A stretch of DNA of 64,000 nucleotides from Tetmemena sp. SeJ-2015 (taxonomy: Eukaryota > Ciliophora > Spirotrichea > Sporadotrichida > Oxytrichidae), in assembly GCA_027382625.1 (NCBI GenBank), contig JAJKFJ010022210.1, positions 28,265 to 92,264 of the forward strand, given 5' to 3'. Under the pieces are notes generated by a model that worked only from the letters and a program-made list of their open reading frames with translations, made no database searches and had not been told where the DNA came from. This document shows, piece after piece, positions 26,500-38,500 of the stretch. The position numbers and the translations under genes are program-made. How positions within the stretch are numbered: the stretch's first letter is position 1; every line of letters begins with the position of its first letter.

Positions 26500-27822
26500 T
26501 TTTTTAATTCTAATCTCCAAAACTATTTCCAGAATATCATTAATTTTATCAAAGGTTACTGTAGGTTATCTCCTTAAAATATATTTGAGAACTTTAGTCT
26601 TAATTAAAAAAGTAAAGCTATTTGTAACCTAACAATCTTGCTCTTTCATCATGTGCATCAACTTTCACTTTTAAATTTTAAGTTTTACCTTTAATATCTA
26701 TTTGAAAATCTATTATTTCTTCATTAACTCTTACTTTCAAAACAAAATTAAGCTTTCCTTCTATTTTTATTTTGTTAAAAGCGAGAATCATTTTGTATTT
26801 TTTATATTGCATTACAAAGCTTTAGACCTCATTTATAAGTATTTCTTGCTGTAGTACGTATACAAGAATGAAGGGATCACTATTTCTATGCAGACAAGCC
26901 AGTATTTATTAAGCCTCTTCTAATTTATGCACATTAAAGTATAGTTTCTAAATAATTTTGATTTCATTGAGAATGCTTCCTTAAAAAGCAATTTTTAGAC
27001 TCAAATCTCCCCTCTTGTACTAGTCAATTCCTTGAGAAAGCTTACTCTAGTATCTCCAAACTATTCTTTTAAGATTGCAGCATTTTTAAAGTTCCTTGAT
27101 CATCATATCGCTAAACAAGCAGTTTGTAACTTCTAGATTTTCTATTTCAGCGGGATTTTAAATTTTAAGAAAAATCAACTCAGAAAAATTAAACACCAAT
27201 TCTTTTGTTCTAATTTTTCTAAGGTTGGATGAATATTGTTCATCCATTAGTATTTATTCTCTCTCAAATTGTAGCTGGTCGAATTGATTGTTCTAAAATT
27301 AATTTTAAGACCCAAAATAAGTTATACAACCTTTAATTGAAACAGTTGAAAAAAGTTCCCTTTAATATAAGTCAAAGTCTTAATTTGCTAAACGATTTTA
27401 GTATGCAATTTTTCTAGGTATTACTAGCTAAGTGAGTCCTTTCCTGAGCTCCTTTACTATGGAGGGACACTCTGAAATGCTTCCATTGCATTCTATGTCA
27501 ATGAAGATCCTCTTGGATGTGAAATATCGAAGCTTCTTAAGAAAAAGAGCAGCAGTTTGTTATACTTAAGTAAATTCTTTTTTGGTGATATCTAGGAAAA
27601 GAGTGTAGCTTTTAGCAAAGAGAAGTATATAGCTTTTATTGTTCTTGCTCTATTTAATTGGGGGCTCGTTGCAATAAATTCTGAGAGAATTTTTCTCATG
27701 GATTCTGTTCTTAAGATGTAGAAGGCTTTCTCTAGTTGAGGTGTTCAATTTAGAAATAATCCTAAAGCAAAATGTCACTTCAAGATACTCGAAAATCAGC
27801 AATCTTAAGTTAGGAAGAGCAT
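26500..27822 (-). pseudogene. Array member O with an early 1-bp deletion
   Basis: Almost identical to member L around the start (CAT at 27820-27822), but one base is missing within the first codons compared with L, so MLF leads into a frame that meets TGA after eight codons. The body remains well conserved, suggesting recent loss (or a sequence error). The 3' end is approximate. Confidence 0.5.
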
Positions 27823-28237
27823 TATAATTTTGAATTATAATATCTTTGGTTAATTCAAAGCTTATAAATAAATTGGATATTTAAATAAATATAGAAGTGC
27901 AAATAAAGATATAAATTTATTTATTTAATTCAATGAGATATCTGTATCTGACTTATATAATCTTAATGCCTCAATATTTTTCACGAATAATAAAAGGAAT
28001 TAAATAAAATTTTATCCTTATCGTCATTCTAACTGTAACTTTAGGCCCATATATCTATTCTATTACATATAAAATAAAATGTACTATCATTAAATCTTAG
28101 AAAAATTATTTCAAACATTGATATAAAAAGTTGAACCAATAATTAAAATATAAACTTATAAATTTGTTGAAATTCTAGTTAAATTTAATAATACAAGACC
28201 TTCTATATTAAAAAATATTAACTCTATTAATAAGATC
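27823..28237. other. AT-rich spacer
   Basis: Spacer between members O and P; nothing recognised. Confidence 0.5.
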
Positions 28238-29551
28238 TCAATATATTCCTTTTCTGCAGATTTTCTAGAATAAAATTTCTTCGAAATACAGCTTCGACTT
28301 GAACTTACAATCCAGATACATTACTTTGCAGTATCCTTCATTTCCTTTTATCTGCTTAATTAATGTTTTTATTAACTTCTGGCTATTTAGTTTTTAGAAT
28401 TAGAACTCCATTATCTTTTATCTTTAATCCTGATGAATTATCCAATTAAGCGGACCTTCTACTCTTAATCTTGAAACTTTAAGTTTAATCTCAAATTTTC
28501 TAAAGAAATTAAATAAATCCAAAACATCTTTAATGTAAACTTCATCTTCCATAATCTTCACTATTATTTTAGGTCTAGATCTTATAAAGATATGAGAAAG
28601 AATCCCTTAAATTTTGTCAAATTTGGCTACCTAAAATTCCAAGTATTCCAATTTTTGTAGGTTTTAGAGCATAAATCCTTTTATATTTCTACTAAGTTTA
28701 AATTTCTCCATCTATTTTATGAAAGATTCATCACAATTATCATCCTCTATTTTCCAAATTATTTACTTCAAATTGGGATATCTTGAGAATTCTTTGAACA
28801 TGAATTTGCTGCAATAGCAGTTTATTACTGTCAGCTTCTCTATGTGGTCACTAATGTATGTTCGACAAAAAGGAAGGCAACTATTCTTAAAGGCTATTTC
28901 TTTAGTTTTAATCTCCTATTCTCCGCCTTTTTCTTCTTTAGTTATACTATTTAGAAGATTATGGAGCGCTTGCATATTTAATTTCTCCCTCTCTAAATGG
29001 GTGAGATATTTTTCATATAAAAATATATTTGAAAAATGTATGCATTTGAAAATTTGAAAATTTTTTGAATTGAATCCTGTTTAATATTTTCAATTCTTTC
29101 TGATAAGATTTCTGGCAATAACATATTCATTTGACTCCTCTCTTATGCGAGTGAATATGAAATACTCCTCTCTTATGCCAGTGAATATGGAACCTGAAAA
29201 AGAGAAATCCCTAAGAAACTCTAAATCTATATAAACTTAATTCCTTATCTACTTAGAGAGATTATTTAGAAAATATTCAGCTGATTTCTCATACTTAATT
29301 CCATTTTCTTTATTGTCTGTATCAAAAATAAACTTGAAAGCTTTTGCAAACTAAAATATGTATTTTTCTATATTTTAATTAATTTGAGGAGGAACTAAGC
29401 ATTTTATTGATAAAGCCGGGCATTCGTCTATTATATTTTTGAGATGCAGTAGCTTCTCTCTAATTGTATGGTTTAGCTTTGAGATGTACTTGAAGTTGAA
29501 ATTTAAATCTAAATTTTTGAAAATTTAGAGCTTTACATTATCTGGGAGCAT
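28238..29551 (-). CDS. F-box/LRR-like array family, member P
   Basis: Start CAT at 29549-29551 (MLPDNVKLQIFKNLDLNFNF), stop TGA at TCA 28238-28240. Contains a 30-bp tandem duplication at 29134-29189 that adds ten codons without shifting the frame. Same subgroup as M, Q and T. Function unknown. Confidence 0.45.
29134..29189. repeat. 30-bp tandem duplication
   Basis: Two 26-bp copies (29134-29159 and 29164-29189) with one mismatch at a 30-bp period, inside array member P. Confidence 0.8.
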
Positions 29552-29925
29552 TTTTTTTTATTATAGTTAATTTTAGCGATGACTTTTGAAGTAAATTAGA
29601 AATAATTATTCAATATTTAATTTTACATTTATAGTCAGATTATTAGAAGTCATGATGTGAATAATTAATAGAGTAATGAATTTTATAATTATAGTTCAAC
29701 ATTTTAAATCCTAAAATTCTTGTTCTTGTAGATTATTAATCATTTAAGCAAACAAATATATAAGTTTATTATAAAATTATAGATCCTTAATTGAATTTAT
29801 CTTTTTATAAATTAGACTTAATATTATCAGCAAATTTTATTCTGATGGAATTTGCATTAAAAATCATTATTACATTCAAAGCTTGAATGAAGAAGATTAA
29901 GTAAAATGTATCACATTTAATATTC
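29552..29925. other. AT-rich spacer
   Basis: Spacer between member P and the glycosyltransferase fragment; nothing recognised. Confidence 0.5.
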
Positions 29926-29929
29926 AGAG

Positions 29930-30400
29930 CTTGGGGTTCCACTTTTCAACTCGTCTCTAAAATCTCGTCCTCTTTTCTTCTTTAGAGAAAAAAATTCATT
30001 GATGCTCTAAGACAGTCTCCTATTGTTCTTCTTTAGCTAGAATACTCAATACTCATTATAAATATTTATAAGCGAGTTACTACTATATTCAAGAAAGTAT
30101 TTACAATAAAATAAAATTATAGACCATAGCAGCAAATGGATTTTATTTACAATATACTAGAATAAAATTCCAGGTGCTGTTTTTTGTTCTTTAATTTATT
30201 ATACCTATTTTCATAAGAATTTAATTCTTGAATGTGCAGCTAGCGCAACCATTTTTTTTAAAAAACTTAAAGTGTTCTTTTTTCCAGCTAGAACTGGAAA
30301 GAAATCATATATCCTTCAGTTCAATTTTGATCAGAGAATATTTTAACCAACTTTTGCTTCGCCATAATTTTGCCATAATAAAGTCTCTTTGGATATCACT
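29930..30400 (-). pseudogene. Broken 3' fragment of a glycosyltransferase copy
   Basis: Aligns with the 3' part of copies A and B (35989-36560 and 38794-39340): the acidic C-terminal tail at 29930-30050, then the region coding for the TRNMIL segment at about 30120-30180, then the Q-K-V/GYK section at 30228-30385. Frames are disrupted and similarity stops near 30390, so the catalytic half is missing. It lies between array members P and Q, far from the intact copies. Confidence 0.65.
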
Positions 30401-30798
30401 CAACTTAAAATTAAAAATTAAATATTCAAATAAAATAAATCGACTGTAATAAGATATAATTATTGCTTTCAAAATATCTTACATAATTATATCATCAGTT
30501 GAAAATGAAAATATGAATATGTATTTTTCCTCCATAAAATTTTTAATAATGTAGTTTAATAAATTTTAAAACATTTTTAATTATCTAAAATGGCACTTAT
30601 GAATTTTTTATAAATTTTTTATTATCAAATATTCATAGAACTTTTTTTATGTATTTTATTCTCTCAACTGATGAAACGAAAAATATAAAGACTTTAATAA
30701 ATTTATGATATTGTAAAAAATTAAAAAATATATGAATTAACTTTTAAATAAGAAAATTATGTTATCTAAATCTGATTTGCTTATTAAATTCTTTTTTC
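30401..30798. other. AT-rich spacer
   Basis: Where the rest of the glycosyltransferase copy would be, only A/T-rich sequence is left. Confidence 0.45.
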
Positions 30799-32061
30799 TC
30801 AAAATTTTGCAAAAGTGACTTCTTTGATATAAAGTTTTGACTTAAATTTGCAATCAAGATACAGTACTTTGTAATACCCTTCATTTTTATTTTCTTTCTC
30901 TTGTATAATTTATGTTTTTATAGTTTTATTACTCGCTGTCTTTTAGATTTAGAACTCCATTATCTTTTGCTATTAATCTTCAACGATTTTCAAATTTAGT
31001 GGACTTTAAACTCTTAATCTTAATACAAAAATTTCGATCTCAAATTTGTTAAAGAACCTAAATAAATCTACGGCATCTGAAATACAAACTTCATCTTCCA
31101 TAACTTCAATTAAGATTTTGGGCCTCGTCTTTAAGGAGATATGAGAAATAATAGCCTAAATTTTTCCAAAATCAGACACTTAAAATTCTAAATACTCCAA
31201 TTTTTTAGCATTTTAGAGTAAATAACCCTTAATATTATTACATAACTTCAATTTCTCCATCTAACTTATGAAAGATTAATCACATTAATCATCTTCTATT
31301 TTCCAAATTATTTTCTTCAAATTAGGATAGCTTGAAAATTCTCTGAGCATTAATTTGCTGCAATAGCAGTTTATTACTGTCAGCTTCTCTATGCTCTCGC
31401 TAATAAAGGTTCGAAAAAAAGGAAGGCAACAATTCTTAAAAGATAATTCTTTAGTCAGAATCTAAAATTAGTCATCGTTCACTTATCTTACTACTTTATT
31501 TAAAACATTTTAGAATTCTAATATACTAAGTTTTTCTCTTGCTAGTAGGGCATGATATTTTTCGTACAAAATTAGGCTCTCAAGGTTTATAGATATAAAC
31601 TTTTGCATATATGCTAAATTAAATTCTGTTTAAAATTGTCTTTCCTTTCTGAATAGATTTCAAGGAACAATAAATTTATTTGTACCAATCATAGAAAATA
31701 TTTTGCTTTCAATTTAAATATGACCATTTTACTCCACATCTATATAAACTTAATTGGTAGTGTAATATGCCAGTTTGATAAGGAATTTCTCAGCTGAATT
31801 CTCATACTTTGAAATTTATTATTGATCTCCTTCAAAAATTAACTTGTAAGCATTTGCAAATTCAAAAAAGTATCTCTCTGAATTTATATTAAGTTGAGGA
31901 GTCTCCTTGCATTTGATTATTAGTGGAGGGTTGTCATCCAAAATGTTTTTGAGATTTAGAAGCTTCTTTCTAATTGAATGGTTTAGCTTTGAGATGCTAT
32001 TGAAATTGTAAGTTATATCTAAATTCTAGAAAATCTAAAGTTTCACATTTTCTGGGAGCAT
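30799..32061 (-). CDS. F-box/LRR-like array family, member Q
   Basis: Start CAT at 32059-32061 (MLPENVKLQIFQNLDITYNF), stop TGA at TCA 30799-30801 within the tail conserved in M and T (VTFAKF-stop). High similarity to member M through the leucine-rich middle. Function unknown. Confidence 0.5.
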
Positions 32062-32329
32062 ATATGTTTATTTGATAATTTATTGTGATTACGATTAAAT
32101 ACAAATTATTATAGAAATATTGAATATTCAATTTCAAATTTAATCGAAAAATATTTTAATAAAAAATACCAGTTCGTGTTGAATGTTTGGTTCTATAAAT
32201 ATATTTAATCTTTTGAATATTTGAAGAATGATTTTAACTTTTCTTTTATTAAAAACCAATCTTTTAAGTTTAGAAGATTTGAAGAAAAAAAAAACACTCT
32301 AACTACAGAATAAGTAAAGTTTTTAGAAC

Positions 32330-32720
32330 TAACAGACTATAAGACTTTTAAAATTGCTTAAAAAAGTTTAAACACATCCTTGCTTCTCCATTCTTCTTCT
32401 TGACTATTACAAGAATCAAAGGCTTGCTATTTTTACGAAGGTAAGATAATTTTTTTTCAATTTGTCCGAAGTTAGCAACATAAAACTTAATATTTATAAT
32501 TTTTAAAACTAATTAAGTACTAAACTTGAGGTTTTTTTATATTTTTGACTCAATTATAATTTTATGAAGTTAAATTTTCTTAGTAAGCTTCTAAACTATG
32601 CTTTACAGTAAAAGACTCCTAAAAATATATTTATCATAAAGTACTGCACCTAATATTTATTCTCAACTTCTTAATGCTTTCCTTTAACAACAGAGCGAGT
32701 ATAAGGAACCCAAAATTTTT
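32330..32720 (-). pseudogene. Decayed array fragment R
   Basis: Short remnant resembling members I and N (C-terminal and part of the leucine-rich region) with deletions and no start. Confidence 0.45.
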
Positions 32721-32829
32721 AAAATGTAGCCTTTTTTATTTAATGTTGAATGCCCTTATTTGTAAAGCAAACATATTTTACTTAAACAACAGTATTAAAA
32801 TTATTTTATTATTTTAGATTTTTATTAAA

Positions 32830-34101
32830 AATAAATTAGCGATATTTATAACTCTAAAATATATATTAGAAGTATAGTCAGAATTAATAAAGTAAAGCTT
32901 TTCGTATCTTATTTTTCTTGCTTTCTCTTCAGCTTCAACTATCATCATTTTTATATTTAAGTAATATCTTAAATATATAATCGAATCTCTTTTACGTCCC
33001 CTTTACTCCTTGACTCGCTTTCTTTTAATAATTTACTTAAACTTATAATCTATCCACAAAGAACCTAATTTTGTATTTCTTAAATTCCTTAAAAATTTTA
33101 AACTTCATCTAAGCTCACTTCTTCCTATATCACGTGCGAAATTATCAGAGGCTAGCTATATGTGTGTAAATAAACCAAATGCTTAAGCATCTGTTAACTT
33201 ATGAACTTAAAAAATAAGATCTCTTAAACATTTATTCTCCTTGAGAAAGATGCCTTAAAATTAATTTGAGAAATTTAATCCTATCTAGCGCTGCTAATTA
33301 AAGCATAACTCAAGTTCAATATGGATTCTCCATCCCTTAGTTTTTATATTAAGTCACTTAAAAAATTCATTGATCATCATCTCTCTCTACATAAACAGTC
33401 CAAAAAGTACAAAGTTTCTATCTCCCTGTGATTTTAAAAGCTAAGATAAATCAGGAGAGAATATTCAAAGATTAGGTCTTATGTATTAATTTATCGAGGT
33501 AAGGTTGAAATATAATGATTCATTATTTATATTAATTCCTCGAATAAGATCAAGTCAAATTGATATCTTTTAAAATTGTCTTGAGATTTAAAGTAGACAA
33601 AGGAACTTTTAATTGAGACAGTTTGAAATATTTACCTGTAATGCAAATCAATGTCTTGCTTGGCAAATTGATTTAAATATTTTATTTATCTAGGAACAAA
33701 TAGCTATTATTGTGCTTGCTTTAACTCTTTAAATAGGTTAAAGCAAGTAGAAATATTTTCATTACTCTCTATGTCAATATAAACTCTCTAAATAGTGAAA
33801 TATCAAAGCCTCTTAAGAAATAAAGCTGCAGACTTTTAGACTTATTCAAAGTTATTCTTAAAGATATCTATGATAAGAGTGTAGCATTTAGATAAGAAAT
33901 GAATTAAGGTTCTAATAGTTTGGCTTTATTGATTTGGAGGATCAACTCAATAAATTCTGAGAGTTCATTTTTTTCATGGATTCTATTATAAATATGTAGA
34001 AGGTTATCTTACGTTGAGCTGTCCAATTTTTAAATTTTCTTTAAGTAAAGTTTCAAATCTAGATATTCGAAAATTAACATTCTTAAATTTTTGAAAAGCA
34101 T
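32830..34101 (-). CDS. F-box/LRR-like array family, member S
   Basis: Start CAT at 34099-34101 (MLFKNLRMLIFEYLDLKLYL). J/L/O subgroup. More diverged than J; whether the frame is intact was not established. The 3' end is approximate. Function unknown. Confidence 0.4.
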
Positions 34102-34289
34102 TATTTTTATTAATCTAAAATTTTAAACAAACATTCTTATGCTTTAAGATTAAATATTTAAATAAGCAAAAATGATAATTTTAAGTTATAATCATGCTTT
34201 ACTAAATTTATAAATATTATATCATAAAGTATTTGCTTTAAAATAGTTACTCCATTTAAAAAAATTAAGTCTAATCAAAATTGTATTCC

Positions 34290-35560
34290 TCAAAATTTTG
34301 AGAGCACTATTTCTTAAAAATAAAGTTTTGACTTGAACTTGCAATCTTAAAACAATAATTTGTAGTAGTACCCTTCTAATTTTTTAAATTTTGTCTTTTT
34401 AATTATAGCTTTAATTGACTGAACAATTTCACTCTTTTATGATTGAAACTCAAATATCTTTTGCTTTTAAACTGTATCATTTATCCAATTAAAATCACCT
34501 ATCATTTTTACCCTTGTGACAAAAAGTTTGATCTCAAAATATCTAAAGAGTTTAAATAAATCTAAAGCTTCTTAAATAGAGACTTCATCTTCCATAATTT
34601 AAATTACTATTTTTGGTCTTGAATCTATTTAGATATGATAGAGAATTTGTTACACTTTGACAAATATAGCCACTTAAAACTCTAAGAATTCCAATTTTTC
34701 TAAATTTTCGAGTAAATATCCTTTTATATTTCTGCTTAGTTTCAACTTCGCCATTTAATTTTTGAAGGATTCCTCACATCATTCGTCCTAGATTTTCCAA
34801 GTTAAACTTCTCAAGTTATTATATCTTGCAAATTCTTTGATCATTAATTTACTGCAATAGCAGTTTATTATAGTTAGTTTCTCTATTTTTTCACGAAAAA
34901 ATTCCTTAAAAAGGGCAGACAGCAATTCTGAAAAGTAAATTCTTTAGTAAGGATTAAATCATCAGCATTAGTTTCTTATAGCTTAACTTAACTTATAATT
35001 CTTTTGAATTCTTACTTATTAAATGTGTCTCTTTCTAAAATATTTAAGTATTTTTGATACTGCATTAAACTGGAAAATTTTACTACTTTGAATTTTTGTC
35101 GATACATAAAAGAGATATCTGTTTCAAATGTTAAATTTTTACGAAAAAGATTTCTAGGTTCAAGCATTGTGAGTGACTCAAACCCAATTTTTGTAAAAAT
35201 TTTAGTTTTAATAAAATTGGCACCACTATACTCCAAGTCTATAAAAACTGAATTGGTAGTGTAAATTGCCAGTTTATTAAGAAAGGTCTCTGCTGATTCC
35301 TCTAGCTAAATATTTTATTAGTGGAATGCATCTAAAATAAATTTGTAAGCACTTGCAAATGAAAACAAGTAGCTCTCTTGATTCTCATTAAGCTGAGGAG
35401 GTTCAAAGCATTTTATTATGAGTGGAGGACAGTCATCCAAAATGTTTTTGAGTTGCAGAAGTTTCTCTCTAATTTTTTTGTTTAGCTTAGAGATGCTCTT
35501 GAAGTTGAAATTTAAATCTAAATTTTTGAAGATCAAGAGTTTTAAATTTTCTGTGAGCAT
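34290..35560 (-). pseudogene. F-box/LRR-like array member T, probably disabled
   Basis: Start CAT at 35558-35560 (MLTENLKLLIFKNLDLNFNF); final TGA at TCA 34290-34292. One frame covers the first two thirds, including FLNKLAIYTTNSVFIDLEYS and EFTFQNCCLPFL. A 1-nt shift is then needed after CLPFL (about 34900) to reach EKLTIINCYCSKLMIKEF, and an in-frame TGA replaces the leucine codon of member K before CEESFKN (about 34770). The C-terminal domain (PKIVIQIMEDEVSIQEALDL) is otherwise preserved. An undetected tiny eliminated segment could explain the shift but not the TGA. Confidence 0.5.
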
Positions 35561-35988
35561 TTTTACTTATTTAATAATTTATCTTTATGATTATAACTTT
35601 AAATTTGTAGAGAGTTAATGAATATTTACTTTCTTACATAATTGAAGTCCTTCTGATTAATGCTGATATTGAAATTATTTTTAAATTGACTTTATAAAAT
35701 TATTATTCTCGTACTTTTTATGCTTAATTTTAATAACAAATTCTTTAGCATTTTTTTTCTTCTAAGAAGAATATTAAATCTTAGAAATCTATCTAAATTA
35801 AAGCAGATCAAAACAAGTATTTAAAATTAATGTTTAATTATAGATTTGAGGAGACAGACTTATAAGTTATCTAAATTAAAATAATTGTAAAATGAATTAT
35901 TATTAAGGAAATTATACTTTTTTACAATAATATCTAATCTGACTATTAATCTATTCTGATACAATTAACATTAAATGTTCTATTACAA
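35561..35988. other. AT-rich spacer between the two gene families
   Basis: Boundary between the leucine-rich array and the glycosyltransferase cluster; nothing recognised. Confidence 0.5.
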
Positions 35989-37222
35989 TCATAATTCGGT
36001 GTGGGCAGATTAAAATGTCTCAGTAGATTGCTTTATAATGCTTGGAGTTCCTTCTTTTTCAACTCTCTTCTCTAAAAAATCATCTTCTTTTCTTCCCTAG
36101 AAAAATTCATTGATGCTCTTAAGTAAAGACTTTTTATTTTTCTTTAGCTAAAATACTCCATCCTCATTATAATCTATTCTATATCATCTAATCTTTAAAT
36201 TATGAAGAAAAAATTGATATCTAATTAAAAAATTATAGACCATATCGGCAAATGGATTGAATTTAGCATCGACGAGAATCATATTCCTGGTGTTATATTT
36301 TTTGTTCTTTAAATCTCCATGATAGTCTTAAATTATTAACAACTGTACTTTATTATTGATTTTTGAAGATAGTAATGCTTGATTGTGCATTTAGCATAGC
36401 CGATTCTCCTTTATTCATAGAGAGGAATAGTTCTTTCCTGCCAGCGCTGGATTGAAACTTTATAACCTTCAGTTAAGTTTTGGTCTTGGAAAATTATATC
36501 CACGCTCTTCTGAGCCATCATCAAGGCCATAATAAAATCGCCATCCCCGACTAGAGAAAACTCATACAACTTTCCAATTTGCTTGTATCCAGCTCGAGAA
36601 ATTCCCCAGCCAAGGCCTGAGAAAAACATCCCTGCATACTTCCTATCAATCTAAGAGAATATAAATAGAAATTACTCGAAAGTATAAGAAAATTAATTTT
36701 TCTTATCTAGATCTTATGAGTTATTGTTTGAGTATATGATGGGAATCGATATTGAGTTTCATTCTAAGGCCCCAGAAATTTAGCAGTCTAAAAAACCTAG
36801 ATAATATCGTAACTTTGAAAAGCCTCCAAAATCAACAGAGGCCAATCTTTTTCCTCGAATTCTATGTCTGCATCTAACCATAACACATATTTCCATTTCT
36901 CTGGCAAACGAGAAATGGCTATGTTAGATTAAAAGATTAATGATAATCTATCTATCTTAAATATTATATTGATGTTAATAAGATTTTCTTTATGCCAGAG
37001 TGCATGGTCAGCGCGGACTTAAAAGTGGTGAGAATTGGAAGCTTGAGTAAAACTGTAAGTTTCTTGCTCCCCATAGATGCATTCTATGACGTAGAGTTAA
37101 ACTCCTGACTCATTCATGTGCCTTTCAAATCGATAGAAGTTGTCCAAACGAGATTTTGAGCCACTGGGGTTAAAGACTGCAGTCACCACAAACAGACTCT
37201 AGAGTAAAGATTCTAAAACCAT
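35989..37222 (-). CDS. GT-A-like glycosyltransferase, copy A
   Basis: Start CAT at 37220-37222 (MVLESLLQSLFVVTAVFNPS), TGA at TCA 35989-35991. Removing four IESs (220 bp) leaves 1014 bp, 338 codons, in one frame. Order of motifs: TAVFNPSGSKSRLDNFYRFE; LYVIECIYGE; ALWHKENLINIAISRLPEKW; WLDADIEF with the DAD motif at 36866-36874; FSGLGWGISRAGY; SLVGDGDFIMA; a tryptophan/basic section; HYYHGDLKNKKYNTRNMIL; an acidic and basic tail. This architecture (FNP, IEC-YG, KEN, DAD, GWG, GDGD-M, HG) is known to me from uncharacterised bacterial and phage proteins of glycosyltransferase type. A sugar-nucleotide-dependent transferase role is inferred; the substrate is unknown. No signal peptide is evident. 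Confidence 0.8.
36166..36231. other. IES, copy A (pointer ATTATA)
   Basis: ATTATA at 36166-36171 and 36232-36237. Deletion joins DMVYN to EDGVFQLKK in frame, the same join as in copy C. Confidence 0.75.
36321..36367. other. IES, copy A (pointer GATAGT)
   Basis: GATAGT at 36321-36326 and 36368-36373. Deletion gives the conserved KHYYHGDLK. Confidence 0.85.
36649..36704. other. IES, copy A (pointer ATCTA)
   Basis: ATCTA at 36649-36653 and 36705-36709. Deletion joins the QTITHK side to IDRKYAGMFFSG in frame. Confidence 0.75.
36921..36971. other. IES, copy A (pointer ATGTT)
   Basis: ATGTT at 36921-36925 and 36972-36976. Deletion restores KENLINIAISRLP. All eight copies have an IES at this codon. 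Confidence 0.85.
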
Positions 37223-38040
37223 TTATAGAGAAGACTATAAAATCAATCACAGGGTCAGATGACTTTAGATTTGTAATTAGAATTCTTATTATCTGGGTAA
37301 TTATTTAAGTTATGAATGTCTGTAGATAAAAAAGCAGAGATTTTATCAATATTTCTATAGAGAAATCTTAGCCATCATATTCACTCTTTATGTTTATATA
37401 AAACAAAATTATTTATTAAAATAATTCGCACTAAAATCTAATTCCAATTTACTTTCTACAAAAGACTAAAAATAGGCTTCTATATTTTTGATAAATTGAT
37501 TAAAGTAATCTTCACATTTTAAGGATATTCTCTTTCATTCTTATATTTAAATCATACTTTTTCATGATAATTTATTATCATTATAGCATTAAACCATTGA
37601 CTTAAGTAATATGTCCGTTTATTTTAAACTCAACATAAATAATTACATTATTTATTTTGAGTAATCAAAAATAATTAAAATTATAAAAGCAGAAATTTTA
37701 GTAAATCTGATTTTCATATTCTAGCAAAATATCATGAATTGAATTCCCGCTTGCTTTTCTTCGGATCCACCTAAAAATATTAGATGCCATATTTATTTTC
37801 TTATCGGTAGAAAATTTTAATATTAAATATTTATTTTTTAACCATCTTCTTGTTTTATTAGATTCCTTTTCAATGAATGTAATAACTTTTGTTTTTTATC
37901 AAATAAAGAATAAATTATGGAAGAAAATCTTTAAAATCCAATTCTCCGCATTTATATGCTCCCAAAAATTACCTAAAAACAAATTTAATTTTTAACATAA
38001 AAATAAATATATAGAAAGATTAATATCATTAAATGAGAAA
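37223..38040. other. AT-rich spacer
   Basis: Intergenic sequence between copy A and the hairpin-rich repeat; no gene seen. Confidence 0.5.
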
Positions 38041-38500
38041 ATTAAATCTAGGACCTGTGACTTAACACTAAATTCGGCTTGGCTGAGGTAGGGAGATTAG
38101 CCGGTCATACTCTCTGCCTCAGTTTGGATTCTATCTAATGAAGGCAGTCTAATTTAGTATGTGACTTCTTAAACGGAGGTGGGTGTTCCTCCACTTAGGT
38201 AGAGACCAATAATTCGCAAGCATATAATCCCTACACCTATTCTCATAGAGTATAGGGTTTGTGTGGTTTAAATCGCAAAGGGAGATGTGAGCTTGATAAG
38301 TGGGATACTCCCATTCAAGGGGGGTGGGGAGTTATATATTTTTTCACACGTTTCACTTACCCACCGAGGTTTTTAGGTAGGCTAAATCCAGGACTCTGCT
38401 TGAGCAGCTAAACATTAACGAGCGTCTTTACAACTAAATAAGGTGATATTAAAATGCCCAACTCTCACTCATTCTTTTACTTTCACAACAAAGCTTCTAA
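38041..38500. repeat. Hairpin-rich, GC-elevated repeat (possible structured RNA or SINE-like element)
   Basis: Much richer in G/C than the flanking spacers. Four strong inverted repeats lie within 230 bp: 38085-38095 with 38110-38120 (11 pairs including two G-T), 38175-38179 with 38188-38192 (GGAGG/CCTCC), 38229-38236 with 38250-38257 (CCCTACAC/GTATAGGG, one mismatch), and 38301-38305 with 38309-38313 (TGGGA/TCCCA). TGGCTGAGGTAGG at 38080-38092 resembles an RNA polymerase III A box. A shorter diverged copy is at 6338-6425. No coding frame recognised. Confidence 0.5.

Noticed and set aside
30228..30449. Plus-strand open frame of 73 codons
   Set aside because: Antisense to the broken glycosyltransferase fragment.
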